Part shown: one piece after another, positions 1 through 11,900 of the stretch
How the letters are laid out: every line of letters begins with the position of its first letter
Position numbering within the stretch: position 1 is the first letter of the stretch
Assembly (NCBI GenBank): GCA_034509735.1
Contig: JACGWO010000007.1
Location: forward strand, 22,906,046 to 22,970,045
Length of the DNA stretch: 64,000 nt
Direction of reading: 5' to 3'
Source of the DNA: Sesamum alatum
Taxonomy: Eukaryota; Streptophyta; Magnoliopsida; Lamiales; Pedaliaceae
Program-made: the position numbers and the translations under genes
Notes under the pieces: model-generated
Told to the model about the DNA's origin: nothing
Seen by the model: the letters and a program-made list of their open reading frames with translations, nothing else
Database searches by the model: none

Positions 1-2557
1 ATGGAGTCCATTTCGGCTTTCATGGCCTCAAGCCATTTCCCGGAGTCGATGTCAGACATCGCTTCTCCATATGTCTTAGGATCGTTATCCAAAAGATCGG
101 TCGCTCTTAGAAAGCCATATCTCACTGGAGGTCTGGACTCTCTAGTGGACCTACGGAGAACGGGAACGTTAGTGGTGACTGTGGGCGCTAACTGTATCGG
201 AGCCGACGGTTCAGGAACCGGGGCTCGCCGTTCCTGAGGTTGTCTTTCATGCCTAGCATGTTGGACTTTTCGAGGTTGGTCAGCCCTTCGGGTATCTATC
301 CTGAATCCTCTAAGTGAGGGTTCCGCGGCTATACCCGATGGCTGGATTCCATCACTTGATTCCTCAAGGATCAGCTCATCAGGTTGGATATCCTCCGGGA
401 AGCCTTGCTCCAAGAATACTGCATTCCTTGAAACAAATACCTTTTCTTCCAAAGGGTCATAGAAGTAATAACCCGCAATTTCTTTAGGGTATCCAACGAA
501 CCTACATAAGCTAGACCTAGATTCTAGCTTATCTCCCACTAACCTCTTGACGTATGTGGGGCTACCCCACACTTTCAAGTAGTTGTAGGACGCAGGCTTT
601 CCGTGCCATATCTCATATGGCGTTTGGGTCAATGCACTGGTAGGCGCCAAATTCAACAATTTGGCTGCCGTTTCTAGTGCATAGCCCCAAAAGGATAAGG
701 GCAATTTGGTAAAACTCATCATGGACCGAACCATGTCCAACAGGGTTCGATTACTCCTTTCAGAGACACCATTTAATTGTGGTGTTCCGGAGGTGTCCAT
801 TCTGATATTATACCATGTTCTTTTAGATAATCTAGGAACTCCGTACTAAGGTATTCACCGCCTTGGTCTGACCGTAGGACTTTAATTTTGCAGTTGGTCT
901 GGTTCTCCACTTCAAGTCTGAATTCTTTAAACCTCTCAAGAGCTTCAGACTTGTACCTCATTAGGTAAACATAACCATACCGTGAGTGATCATCGGTAAA
1001 GGTTATGAAGTAGGAGAACCCACCTTGGGCCTGCGTCCTTAGTGGTCCACATACGTCTGTATGGACCAAGTCCAACAGACCTGTGGCAAGCCTGCTTTGT
1101 CCTACAAAGGGCTTCTTGGTCATTTTCCCTCTTAGACAGGATTCACAAGTTGGTAGATCACTCAAGTCCCTAACCTCTAGGTTCTTTGAGTCTACCAACC
1201 TTTTCATCCTATCTTGGGATATGTGACCTAGCCTAGCGTGCCACAGACGTGCATTCCCGTTATTATCTAATTTTCGTTTGTGTTGAGTGTTGAGAATGAA
1301 ATTCGTTTGTTGCAAGATATAAAGCCCGTTATGCAATGTTCCGAGTAGATGAGCAATTCCACACCTCATCAAATAAAAGCAATTTTTATTGATTCTAAAC
1401 TCATAACCAATATTGTCCAACAATGGAATGAAAATGATGTTTTTAATCATACTAGGTACAAAATAAACTTTCTCTAAATCTATGCTAATACTATCACTAA
1501 TCACTAGAGTAGCGGATCCCACTGCTTCTGCCGAGATGACCTTGCCATTCCCAAGCTTCAGGATCATGTCCCCGCTACCCAGTTTTCTGCTTCTTTCCAA
1601 CACCTGCAAGTCATTGCAAATGTGAGTTCCACAGCCGGTATCTAATACCCAAGAGGCAGAATTAGTGACCATATTAACCTCAATCACATAAATACCTTGG
1701 TTCGAGAAGAGTTTGGGGCACTCTCTCTTCCAATGCCCTTTCTCACGGCAGTTGATACATATGTCATATGCCTTCGACTGTTGCTTGGAGACAACCTTTC
1801 CCTTTCCTTTGCCTTTTCCCTCATTGGCAATGGGAACACTCTTAATGTTCGTAGCTGCTTTGACGGCCTTTTCCTTCCCTTTCTTCTTTTTCCAACGTCC
1901 GACTCCTTTGCCTTTCGTATTGGAAGTAGAAGCACCTCCACACAATACCAAAGGCGTGGACTTCTTAGTCGTTGCCTCGTATTGCACCAACATATTGATC
2001 AACTCATGAATGCCCTTCTCAAGTGCGTTCATGTTGTAGTTGACGATAAATTGGTCAAAGGAGGGTGGGAGTGACTGAAGGATCTCATCTATGTACGTTT
2101 CATTATCGAGACCTGCCTTTAGGTCCTCGAGCTTTTCCACCAGGGTAAGCATTTTAACCCCGTGCTCTTGTACAGAGGATTTTTCTGTCATTTTAGTTCC
2201 AAAGAACGCCTTGGTCGCGACATACCTAGTATGCCGATCCGGGACTGCATAGCAATCCTTAAGGCGAGCCATTATGGAAGGGACGTCGTCTAGACTTTCA
2301 TACTGCTTCTGAATCTCATTGGTCATCGAAGCAAGTATGACGCTGCGGACCTTCCGGTTATCCTTATGCCAAGTCTCGAACGTCTCACGTTCTTCTGGCG
2401 TGGATCCTTCCGGCAAGGTCCTAGGGAGAGGCTCGTCCATGACGTAACCTTGGTTCTCGTAATCTAGGACTATCCTGAGATTGCTCAATCAGTCGTTGTA
2501 ATTTGTTCCATTGAATTTGTTTGTCTCAAGAATGGTTGAAAGTGGGTTCTTAGACAT
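1..2557 (-). pseudogene. copy A gag-pol polyprotein, broken and truncated by window
   Basis: The copia polyprotein starts at the ATG at 2557-2555 (MSKNPL...). A TGA at 2491-2489 replaces a tryptophan conserved in the other copies. An open frame of 571 codons follows (2488-773): a copia-type gag domain, a basic linker, the CCHC zinc knuckle (CINCREKGHWKREC), the protease DTG motif, the HHCC zinc finger, and the integrase core with its first two catalytic Asp residues (HTDVCGP and LRSDQGGEY). A one-base deletion near 780 (compare copies D and F) throws the frame off before the third catalytic residue, Glu. From there to base 1 the reading continues in other frames through the integrase C-terminus to the RT start. 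It is inactive as a protein source, but it is one of the better preserved copies. Confidence 0.93.
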
Positions 2558-2933
2558 TTTTATATCTATATTTAGAAAACAGCGCGCGATCAGCAGAAAA
2601 TAAAAGACGGTGGTTTGATAAAATAATTAAATGCTTGGTCTTTAGTCATTTAATCCTCCCACTATTTATACGAAAACACGGTACTCTCAAACGTGTTTTT
2701 CGGGAAATTCTTTCCTAGTGGGCTTGGGATTCACAGCGATTTTTTTCATACCCCGCTTTTACAATTCGCATGGAAAAGATCCTGTGGGAGGTATTCCATA
2801 CCATTCTCGTTCCACGAGATTCCCAAGATTATTGCCTCACCCTTTCACATGATCCCGAGGACTCCAAGCGAATCATGCTAATTGGGCGTTAGACCCAACC
2901 CAATTGATCGAGCCACAGACCCACTGGTACCCC

Positions 2934-3023
2934 CATGACTCATGAGATAGGTAACAGCAGCCCATTTTTCGTTCATGACATAGTGCAGCTTCTTTTAAGT
3001 ACAATAACGTGCCACGACTCGTG
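2934..3023 (-). other. paired leader palindromes of copy A
   Basis: There are two 11-base palindromes 79 bases apart, CATGACTCATG (2934-2944) and CACGACTCGTG (3013-3023). The same pair, 79-83 bases apart, occurs upstream of gag in B, D, F and K. In A both arms of the first palindrome changed together, so it stays self-complementary. Symmetric CpG decay could also produce that change. Confidence 0.6.
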
Positions 3024-3129
3024 AGACCACGCTATTGACCTAAAACAGCTTCCTCACTATGCCATGGATTGGAAGGCATGGACAAACTCCTAGAGTTCAT
3101 GTCCATTTTGTCTAGGGTCTAATATTACA

Positions 3130-3148
3130 ACATTGGTCCAACCAATGT
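3130..3148 (-). other. covarying leader hairpin of copy A
   Basis: This is a perfect 8-bp stem with a 3-base loop, ACATTGGT-CCA-ACCAATGT on the plus strand. Copies D and F are identical. Copies C (48206-48222) and I (53804-53820) have different arms that still pair, which suggests selection on structure. Confidence 0.65.
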
Positions 3149-4099
3149 GAGAGCAGTAAATGACCGAGATCTCATAATAAATAAACATTCACACATTCTT
3201 CCATAATGCATAAATTAAACCATCCATAGCAGTTATATGATAAATAAAAAACCCATTCATCCATCATAATACCCACATGCAAAATTAAAGCCTAGCACGC
3301 CCCTGTTGGATGATCACGAGCCCGAATCCTAAGCGACCCACTGAGCCCGCAATGGATCTATGGTCAATCTAGGGTTGGTCCTATACTATTACATTAATAG
3401 CAACCCAATCATCATGCTGATGGGCCTTGGTCACTTTTTCTCTTTCTTCACTTCATGGAAAACTCCAAGGGACCTCCCGTCTGGGCTCTCCATGTGGTCT
3501 TTCCTTCTTTTCCACCAATTATAAAAATAGAAACCTCACTCCTAGTCTACTCTCATTACATATTAAAAAATAGAAACCCCAGTGAAAACCCGGGGGGAGT
3601 ACATAAGGAGGGAGGTAGAATGCCTTATTATTCCAAGGAAACTAGAAAGAGAGAAGGAGAAAGCAGTAAAAGAGGCACACAGGCCCAACAGAAAATTAAA
3701 CCATACATTCGGTCAAGGGCTCGTGATCATCCATTTCCATCCAACACACATAATCACATGATCTAATCACATAATTACAATATACCAACAATTCATGATT
3801 TCCAATCATAATCATTCAAGATAAGAAATAAATGAACATGTGCGTAACGTGTGAAAAATAAAACACAAATATTGGTAACAATATTTTCTCGTTTTGGGAA
3901 AACCTTTCCTCATTATTTCAAGTAAAATAACCCCGGGATTCCAAATCCAATATATTTTACTCCTAAAATAATGTCTTTAGGAAATTAGGCAAAATTGAAC
4001 CCAAAAATGAATTTTTTTCAGAATTAATTCAAAATTAAAAACTGAAAATAAATTAAAAAATAAAAAGAAAACAATACTAGGGTTCAAAACCCTAGCTGC

Positions 4100-4590
4100 A
4101 GCACTGGCCGCCACCGCCGGCAACGGCCTGTCGGCGTGCGCACAGGGCAGCAGGATCAGCCTGCCGCCCCTGCGCGCGCACGCGCCTTGCCGGCAGCATG
4201 CTGCGCGGCCTGGTGTTCCGGCAGGCCGTGTCGCGCGCAGGCTCCCGTTCCTCGCGCGCGTGCTGGCCTACTGGTCGCCAACCGCGCATCTGCGCCTGCG
4301 CAGTGCGCGCGCAGACACCTCCGCCTGCGTGCGCGCGCGCCTGGCGGCGCTGCCTGGTGACCGTCCGCGCGCGGACTCTCTGGCCCGCAGCCATTCGCGC
4401 GCGCGCAGATACCCTCGTCTGCGTGCACGCGCGCCTGGAGGCGCTGCCCTGCGTGCGCGCCTGCGCGCAGCCACCCTGGCTGCGTGCTGCCCTGCGCGAC
4501 CGGCTTCCCTTTCCTACGCGCGTCTGCCCTACCGGCAGCGCATGGCTGCACGCGACCAGCCCTCCCGGCTGGCCGGTTGCGGTGATTCTC
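4100..4590. repeat. GC-rich island in copy A leader
   Basis: About 490 bases are dominated by C and G, with many GCGCGC runs, inside an otherwise AT-rich element. A degenerate unit recurs with a period of about 94 bases: the motif beginning GCAGACACCTC at 4311 returns as GCAGATACCCTC at 4405, each followed by a similar CTGCGTGC...GGCGCTGCC segment. All six frames give long low-complexity Ala/Arg/Cys/Pro frames, which is a composition effect. B, C, D and K carry islands at the same leader position, while F has only a remnant. Confidence 0.8.
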
Positions 4591-4785
4591 GTTTTTCCGT
4601 TCAATTTTTCCACACCCATTTCCCAAGAAAAATAGAAGATACCAATTTGCAGAAATTCACACGAATTGAAAGCAGTAAAACGACATGCTTTAAAATCAAG
4701 AAAATCAAGATTTAATTAAAAACATGCCAAGATCACGTTTCATGCTTAAAACGCACATAAACCCTAGGCCTATACACCGAACCGG

Positions 4786-4797
4786 ACTCTGATACCA
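4786..4797 (-). other. primer-binding site of copy A
   Basis: On the minus strand this reads TGGTATCAGAGT, one base off the standard plant copia PBS TGGTATCAGAGC, which pairs with the 3' end of initiator Met-tRNA. It lies one base inside the 5' LTR and fixes the element's orientation. Confidence 0.92.
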
Positions 4798-4905
4798 CGG
4801 AAAATGAATGCGTGGATTGTCCCGGGAAAATTGCGTGAATGCGGAAGCGCGGTATAAAATAAAATACGGAATTTAAAACATGCTTTTAAAATAAAAGAAC
4901 ACGTT

Positions 4906-4924
4906 TCAAGGGGTGTGCCCTTGA
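4906..4924 (-). other. U5-side stem-loop of copy A LTR
   Basis: TCAAGGG (4906-4912) pairs with CCCTTGA (4918-4924) around a 5-base loop. It lies about 110 bases from the 3' end of the LTR, next to the conserved block containing CACCGAACGCCCGGG. Other LTR copies have different paired bases in the same stem. Confidence 0.65.
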
Positions 4925-5379
4925 TATTTCCCGGGTGTTTGGTGTATCTCATGAATAAACAACATACAAATAATAATGGAGACCATAGGGTTGCAAAATA
5001 AAAGAGGCGAAAACGTAAACCGAGACCTACCCGTTGTCGTTTTCGTCTTCAACGGCTACACGCGTTGTTCCCCGTTTTGCACCAAGATCTCGTTCTTGAG
5101 ACCCTCCAAATCGTGACACACGATCAATCCACGTATCTTGAACGTCGTGCTAGCAACGAGCAAGTATAATTTATTGGAGTGGATGAATCAACAACACGTT
5201 ATGAATTAACGGTATTGATTCATCAATGTTCTAATGTTCCAAGAACAAGAGAACAAGAAAAGATGTTTTTTTGGAGAGAGAGAGGGCGGACGAGAGGGAG
5301 AGAAAGGAGAGAGGGAGTGTGTTGTGTGTGTGTTGGAATTTCAAGAATCATCATCCTCTAATGTGTAGGAGGTTAGGGG

Positions 5380-5494
5380 TTTATATAGAGGAGGAGTTTA
5401 ATCCTCTTTAAACTCCACCTCTTTAGAAGCTTAATTTGACTAGGATTTTGACCTAGTCAAAATCCTAGTCAAAGTAGAATTTGACCTTGTCAAA
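5380..5494 (-). promoter_or_regulatory. LTR promoter of copy A: TATA box and W-box cluster
   Basis: The TATA box reads CTATATAAA on the minus strand (5388-5380). Upstream of it, at 5436-5494, about five TTGACY cores lie in both orientations (TTTGACTAGG, TTTGACC, AGTCAAA). TTGACY is the core of the W-box bound by WRKY factors. D, F and solo LTR L have the same arrangement. Confidence 0.7.
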
Positions 5495-6795
5495 TTCAAT
5501 CCTAGCCTTTGATCTCTCCCATTAAATCTCAACCATTAATTTAATTTAATGGAATATTTAAATCCTATTAAATATTCCAAGAAGCCAAATAAATATAATA
5601 AATAAATATTAATATTTATTCTAGGCCCATTAAATTAGTTCCCTTAATAAATCCAATTTATTAATTTAATTCCCTTTATCAAATAGAAGGAATTAATTTT
5701 CCAAGAAAATATAGGACCCGATTAAATCCAATTCAATCATTCCTTTACTCCAATATTTAATTCCAAATTAAATACTAAGTGTGTGTGGATAGTGTGTGAC
5801 GCTTTAGGTTCACCTTTCAGCTAGACTTGGTCGGATTCCTAGAATCCGTCTATTACCATGGGTGGCCATCTATCAACGGTCTATGGCACTAGAGACTAGG
5901 CGAAAATATCCAGGGATGAACATTTAGGCTCTAACAGTACACTTGTCCTTCTGTCTTCGGTCTCATCACTTAGGGTCTAGGGCACGAAAAATGCAGGTAC
6001 CCATTTTGGACCTAAGTGTCGGTCTGTCCTTACTAAACGCCGCAAGGGAAACCTTCCCTTCTGTTCAGTTATTGTGGCCACAGATTTTAGGGACAAGACA
6101 CAGAGCATACATAAAACTCAACTGTCAATGCCTTTTGACAGGAGACAGATCCTTTCTTGGAAACTACTGTCACTCTGTACACCAGAGCTGCACTAGACAT
6201 GGCTTATGACTACTCAAGAGTATTTTGGCAATCTCTCACCATATCTAAGATACAAACCTGATGTACGGGTAAACTCAGTAGTTCCTCAAGTCAAAGGACT
6301 TGACCTGTACCGTTGGAAACCGGGAATACGCGTAATACCTTGCAGACCATACTCAAGGTCTTCCGTAAGACGGTTCCCGCGAGTCACCTCAGTTAGCTGC
6401 TTCCTAGCATGCTAACCCACTAACACTGCTTAGACTACCTTCGTCACCCGTCGATGAAATACGACACCAGATGCTTAGTGCAAGTCTCAAGGGGAATCTC
6501 GGTAATCATTTTCGAGATTCCTTGACTTGGAGATTTCCAGACTGATTCGGTAAGACTGATTTCATGGACCTACCTCCAAGCGTAGTCCCAGTCCCCGAAA
6601 TCGATTCTCAGTCCGTAGGCTTTGTTTGCGTAGTGAACAGATATGTAATAGCAGATATAAGTGAACGTAAACAAAGTGTTGTCATATGAATTTTCACTTC
6701 TTTATTCATAAATGATTTATCAAACACCTGAAATTGTCTAGACATAGGTTACATATTCACGCCAAAATTGGCTTACATGGTCACCTATTCTAACA

Positions 6796-6985
6796 CCTGT
6801 AAGATACAGCCTTCATATGCATGTGACTGCCATGATTCCTCAAGTCGGAGGACTAATCTCGTACTATCGGAGCCGGGAATTGCAGTTATACCGACCAAGC
6901 CTCCAAGGCTTCTATATGACGATTCCTGCGAGTCAGTTAAGTCAGCTGACACCCTTGTCAACTAACCCACTAATATTGCATAGAC
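6796..6985 (-). repeat. LTR G fragment, left part
   Basis: This is interior sequence of an older LTR, matching the U3 part of copy E's LTR (compare about 21410-21590). It is trapped between the insertion of A on its left and the complete copy B on its right. Its continuation resumes at 17174. Confidence 0.85.
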
Positions 6986-8942
6986 TGAAAGCCTAGCAAA
7001 GGCGCGCGGATCGGCCCGGGAGTAGCGCGGTATAAATTTAAATTGCAATAATTTAAACATGCCACAAAAAATAATAAAATAAAGACGTTCAAGGGGTGTT
7101 CCCTTGAATCTCCCGGGCATTCGGTGTATCTCATGAGTAAAACATATAAAGAATTCATGGAGGCCATAGGGTTGAAAAAGGAGACGAAAACGTTAAAATG
7201 AAACCCTACCCGTTGTCGTTTTGTCTTCAAATCGCTACTCGCGTTGTTCCCCGTTTTGCTCCAAATCTCGAGTTTGAGACACTCTAATTCGTACACGCAA
7301 TTCGCCCACGTATCTTGATCCTCGTGCTAGCGAAAGAACAAGTGTATATTATATTTGGAGAGGATGGATTGATCAAACGCTATTATTTAACGAGATCAAC
7401 CCTCCTTTAAGTTCAATTGTATAACACCAAAGAACAAGAGAGTATCTAGGGAAATAGGGAAGAGAGAGAGGCCGAGTGAGGGGAGGGGAGAGGAGCGACG
7501 GTGTGGGGTGTGTGTGTGTGTGTTTGGAGTTTCATCATATCTTCCAAAGTGAAGAGTTAGGAATATTTATAGAGGAGGAATCCTATTCCTCTTCTAATTC
7601 CAACTCTTTGGAAGACTCCTCTTGGAATAGGTCAAATCCTAGTCAATTTCTAGCTTCTTGGCCAAACCAATCCTAACCGTTGATTTCCCTCTTCAATCTC
7701 AACCATTCATTAAGTTATGGAGTATTTAAATCTAATTAAATAATCCAAAGGGCAATAAATAAATATAAATATTTATTTTAAGCCCATTAAATTAATTTTC
7801 AATAAATTTAATTTATTAGGTAAATTCCTTAAATCTAATAAAAGGAATTAATTTCCCAAGATAAGAAAGACCCGATTAAATCTAATTTAATCCTTCCATC
7901 TCTCTCCAAATATTTAATTCCAAATTAAATACGTTATGTGTGCGGATTGTGTGTGACTCTTTAGGTTCACCTTCAGCTAGACTTGGTCGGATTCTTAGAT
8001 TTCGCCCGTCACCATGGGTGGCCGTCTAGCAACGGTCCATGGCACTAGAGACTAGGTGAATATATGTGGGGATGAACATTTAGGCTCTACAGTACATCTA
8101 TTCTTCCGGCTACGGTCTCACCACTTAGGGTCTAGGGCACGGATACGTAGGTACCCATCTTGGACCTAAGTGTCGGTCTATCCTATACCAAACGCTGCAG
8201 GGAATCCTTCCCTTCTGTTCAGGTACTGTGGTCACAGATTTTAGGGACAAGACATAGAGTATAGTGAGACACTACTGTCAACGCTCTTGACAGGAGACAG
8301 ATCCTTTCTTGGAAACTACTGTCACGTTGCACACCGTGGCTGCACTAGATATGGCTTATGACTACTCAACTATATTTTTGGCAATCTCTCACCATACCTA
8401 AGATACAGTCACGATGTACAGGTAAATTCAGCAATTTCTCAAGTCAAAGGATTGACCTGTACCGTTGGAACCGGGAACTCACGTCATACCTAGCCGACCC
8501 TACTCAAGGTCCTCCGTAAAACGGTTCCCGTGAGTCACCTCAGTCAGCCGCTCCCCAACAAGCTAACCCACTAACATTGCATAGACGACCCTCGTCACCC
8601 GTTGATGAAAAACGACAGCAGATGCTTAGTGTAAGTCTCAAGTGGATTCTCGATACCCATTTCCCGAGATTTCTTGACTTGGAGATTTTCAGACTGATTC
8701 GGCGAAACTAATTTCATGAACCTACGTCCAAGCGCAGTTCCAGTCCCCAAAATGTGATCTCAGTCTGTAGGCTTTGTTTGTGTAGTGAACAGTTATAAAG
8801 CAATAAAAGTGAACACAGACAAAGTATGAGCCAGATGAATTTCACTTTCTTATTCATCAAGGTTTATTAAAACTTTGAAATTATTCAGACATAGGTTACA
8901 ATTCGCTTAACAAGATTGACTTCATGGTCACCTATTCTAACA
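6986..8942 (-). repeat. 3' LTR of copy B (subfamily B/H)
   Basis: This is a 1957-base LTR running TG...CA on plus (TGAAAGCC to ...CTATTCTAACA). The stem-loop arms TTCAAGGG (7088-7095) and CCCTTGAA (7101-7108) are intact. A TATA-like TATAAATA on minus lies near 7565. Only two W-box cores lie upstream (about 7637-7660), fewer than in the A/D/F subfamily. Compared with the 5' LTR it lacks 14 bases between two GCGCG copies near 7027. Confidence 0.93.
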
Positions 8943-8943
8943 A

Positions 8944-8953
8944 TCTCCCACTT
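8944..8953 (-). other. polypurine tract of copy B
   Basis: On minus this reads AAGTGGGAGA, immediately upstream of the 3' LTR start. It is the expected primer for plus-strand synthesis and is shared by C, D, E and F. Confidence 0.85.
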
Positions 8954-8958
8954 GACCT

Positions 8959-11900
8959 TTAAAGCCAATCGCCCATATGCCTAATACCCATCTTCTCAAG
9001 ATGTTGCGTATGAGCGCTCTGCGATATAGGCTTTGTCAACGGAATTGCTGTGTTGTCTGCTGAGTTGACTCGGTCTATCCGAACGTCACCTCTTTCTATC
9101 ATTTCTCTCAAAAAGTGATAGCGTATAAGAATGTGCTTGGATCGGTGATGAGATCTCGGTTCCTTTGCTTGTGCTATGGCTCCGTTGTTATCACAAAAGA
9201 TAACTACGGGCTGCGCAATGCTAGGCACCACACCCAACTCTTGGATGTAGTTTCTCATCCAAACCGTTTCTTTAGCAGCTTCTGAAGCTGCTATGTATTC
9301 AGCCTCAGTGGTGGAATCAACAGTGGTTGCTTGCTTGGAACTTTTCCACGCTACCACTCCTCCATTAAGCCTGAATACATAACCTGACTGAGACTTGGCA
9401 TCATCGTCATCTGCCTGGAAGCTAGCATCGCTAAAGCCTTCCAGAATCAGTTCTCTATTGCCATAGACCAAGAACATTTCCTTAGTCCTCCTCAGGTACT
9501 TAAGGATGCCCTTGACTGCATTCCAATGTGCCTCTCCTGCACAAGACTAATATCTGCTTGTTACACTTAAGGCGTAAGCGATGTCAGGTCTCGTGCAGTG
9601 GACCGCATATTAGATGCTTCCTACGGCAAAAACATGGGGGACGATTTTCATCTTCTCAAGTTCCTCATCAGTCTATAGAGACCGTTTTCTTGGAGAACTT
9701 GATCCCATGCCCAATAGGAAGGAATCCTCGTTTGGAGTTGTCCATGCGAAATCTTTTCAGGACTTTCTCCGTATACGAGTTTTGGGTTAATCCCAACATT
9801 CTTTTAGATCTGTCCCTGACAATTTGGATGCCGAGAATGTAGGAGGCTTCACCCAAATCCTTCATGGAAAACCGAGTTGATAACCATGCTTTTGTGTTAC
9901 CCAACATTCTAGCGTCATTACCTATGAGCAGAATGTCATCCACATAAAGCACTAGGAATACTATAGAGCTCCCACCGACCTTCTTGTATACACAAGAGTC
10001 GGATGCGTTTTTGATAAAATCATAGCCCCGTGTGACTTCATCAAAGCGAATGTTCCAGCTTCGGGATGCTTGTTTGAGGCCATAGATGGACTTCTAGAGA
10101 CAACAGACTTTCTGTTCTTTTTCGGTGACAGTGAATCCCTCTAGCTGATCCACGTAGATCTCTTCCTCAACGAATCCATTGAGAAAAGCCGTTTTCACGT
10201 CCATCTGCCATATCTCATAGTCATACCATGCTGCTATGACAAGCAAGATTCGAATGGAGTTAGCCATGGCTACCGGCGAATAGGAATCCTCGAAGTCGAC
10301 CTCGGGTCATTGAGTATACCCTTTTGCCACTAGCCTAGCCTTGAAAGTTGTGACTTCTCCATCAATGCCAAGTTTGCACTTATAGACCCATTTACAACCA
10401 ACTAGCTTAACCCCTTTGGGTGGGTCTACAAGTGTCCAGACTTGGTTCTCACTCATGGAGTCCATTTCGGTTTTCATGGCCTCAAGCCATCTCCTGGAAT
10501 CGATGTCAGACATCGCTTCTAGGATCCTTATCCAATCGACTAGTCGCATTTAGAAAGCCATACCTCATGGGAGGTCGGGACTCTCTTGCTGACCTACGGA
10601 GAACGGGAATGCCAGTGGTAACTGTGGGCGTTGATTGAATAGGAGCTGGCGGTTCAAGTAGCGGGGCGGTCTTTTCCTGAGGTTGTTCGTCATGCCTAGC
10701 ATGCTGAACTTCTCGAGGTTGACCAGCCTTCTGGGTATCTATCCTGAACCCTCTAAGTGAGGAATCCGTTGCTTCCACTGATGACTGGTTTGCATCACTT
10801 GACTCCTCAAGGATCAGTTCATCAGGCTGGATATCCTCCGGAAAATCTTGTTCCAAGAATACTGCGTTCCTTGAAACAAATACCTTATATTCCAAGGGGT
10901 CATAGAAATAATAACCTGCAGTTTCTTTGGGTATCCAACGAACTTGCACAAACTAGACTTTGATTCTAGCTTGTCTCCCACTAGCTTCTTGATGTATGCA
11001 GGGGTACCCCACACTTTCAAGTAGTTGTAGGATGCAGGCTTGCCGTGCCATATCTCACATGCGGTTGGGTCAATACACTGGTTGGCGCCAAATTTAACAA
11101 TTTGGCCACAGTCCCCAATGCGTAGCCCCAAAATGACAAGGGCAATTTGGTAAAACTCATCATGGATCGGACCATGTCCAACAGGGTTCGATTCCTCCTT
11201 TAGAGACCCCATTTAACTGTGGTGACCCGGCAGGTGTCCATTCAGAGACTATACCATTTTCTTTAAGATAATTAAGGAACTCAGTACTAAGGTACTCTAC
11301 GCCTCGGTCTGACCGTAGGACTTTAATTGTGCAGCCAGTTTGGTTCTGAACTTCTAGTATGAATTCTTTAAACCTCTCAAGAGCTTCAGACTTGTACCTC
11401 ATCAGGTATACATAACCATACCATGAATGATCATCGGTGAAGGTTATGAAGTAGGAGAACCCACCTCGGGCTTGCGTCCTTAGTGGTCCACATACGTCTG
11501 TATGGACCAAGTCCAACAGACCTGTGGCAAGCCTGCTTTGTCCTACAAAGGGCTTTTTGGTCATTTTTCCTCTAAGATAGGATTCACAAGTTGGTAGTTT
11601 ACTAAAGTCCCCAACCTCTAGGTTCTTTGAGTCTATCAATTTCTTCATCCTATCTTGGGAAATGTGACCTAACCTTGCGTTTCACAGTTGTGCGTTCCCA
11701 TTATCATCTATTTTATGTTTGGGTTGAGCGTTTAGAACAAGATTCGTTTATTGTAAGATATAGAGGCCGTTATTAAGTGTACCAAGCAGATGAGCAATAC
11801 CACCCATCATCAAATAAAAGGAATTTTTATTGATTATAAACTCATATCCACTATTGTCTAACAACAGAATGGAAATGATGCTTCTAATCATGATAGGTAC

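Larger units (their letters stand above)
2558..4785 (-). other. copy A untranslated leader between PBS and gag
   Basis: This stretch of about 2.2 kb between PBS and gag ATG has no conserved reading frame. It aligns in blocks with the leaders of B, D, F, I and K. From gag outward the blocks are: two palindromes (2934-2944 CATGACTCATG and 3013-3023 CACGACTCGTG), a hairpin at 3130-3148, a conserved segment near 3300-3390 with a CCACTG/CAATGG-type hairpin, AT-rich sequence, then the GC island. The copies agree on the blocks but not on any ORF, so an RNA role such as packaging, dimerisation or translation control is likelier than a protein. Confidence 0.75.
1..6795 (-). mobile_element. Ty1/copia retrotransposon copy A, 3' part outside window
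   Basis: Read on the minus strand, this is a 5' LTR (6795 to 4799), a PBS, a leader of about 2.2 kb, then gag, protease and integrase, reaching the start of RT at base 1. RNase H and the 3' LTR lie beyond the window start. The right end abuts sequence recognisable as the interior of another LTR (copy G), so A inserted into that LTR. The expected target duplication on the right would be CCTGT (6796-6800); its partner is not visible. Type is certain; completeness cannot be judged. Confidence 0.95.
4799..6795 (-). repeat. 5' LTR of copy A (subfamily A/D/F)
   Basis: This is a 1997-base LTR. On the minus strand it begins TGTTAGAATAGGTGACC (6795) and ends next to the PBS; its terminal CA appears mutated (GG rather than TG at 4799-4800). 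It aligns throughout with the LTRs of D and F. The part downstream of the TATA box on the minus strand is rich in CT and CA repeats (GA/GT-rich on plus, about 5265-5340), as in many plant core promoters. The open frames inside it are not conserved genes. Confidence 0.93.

Noticed and set aside
1697..2074. Plus-strand frames of about 100-125 codons antisense to gag (also near 27961, 45488 and 12101)
   Set aside because: They recur only because they mirror the conserved gag coding strand; Ser/Pro/Phe-rich, with no start context or family resemblance.
4092..4715. Several overlapping frames of 68-175 codons on both strands
   Set aside because: They are Arg/Ala/Cys/Pro low-complexity translations of the GC island and are not conserved in the other leaders.
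5943..6209. Recurring LTR frames with SFCLRSHHLGSRARKMQVP-type peptides (also 39182, 59363 and 52847)
   Set aside because: Conserved only as part of the U3 DNA; frame and stops differ between copies, and U3 lies upstream of the TATA box.
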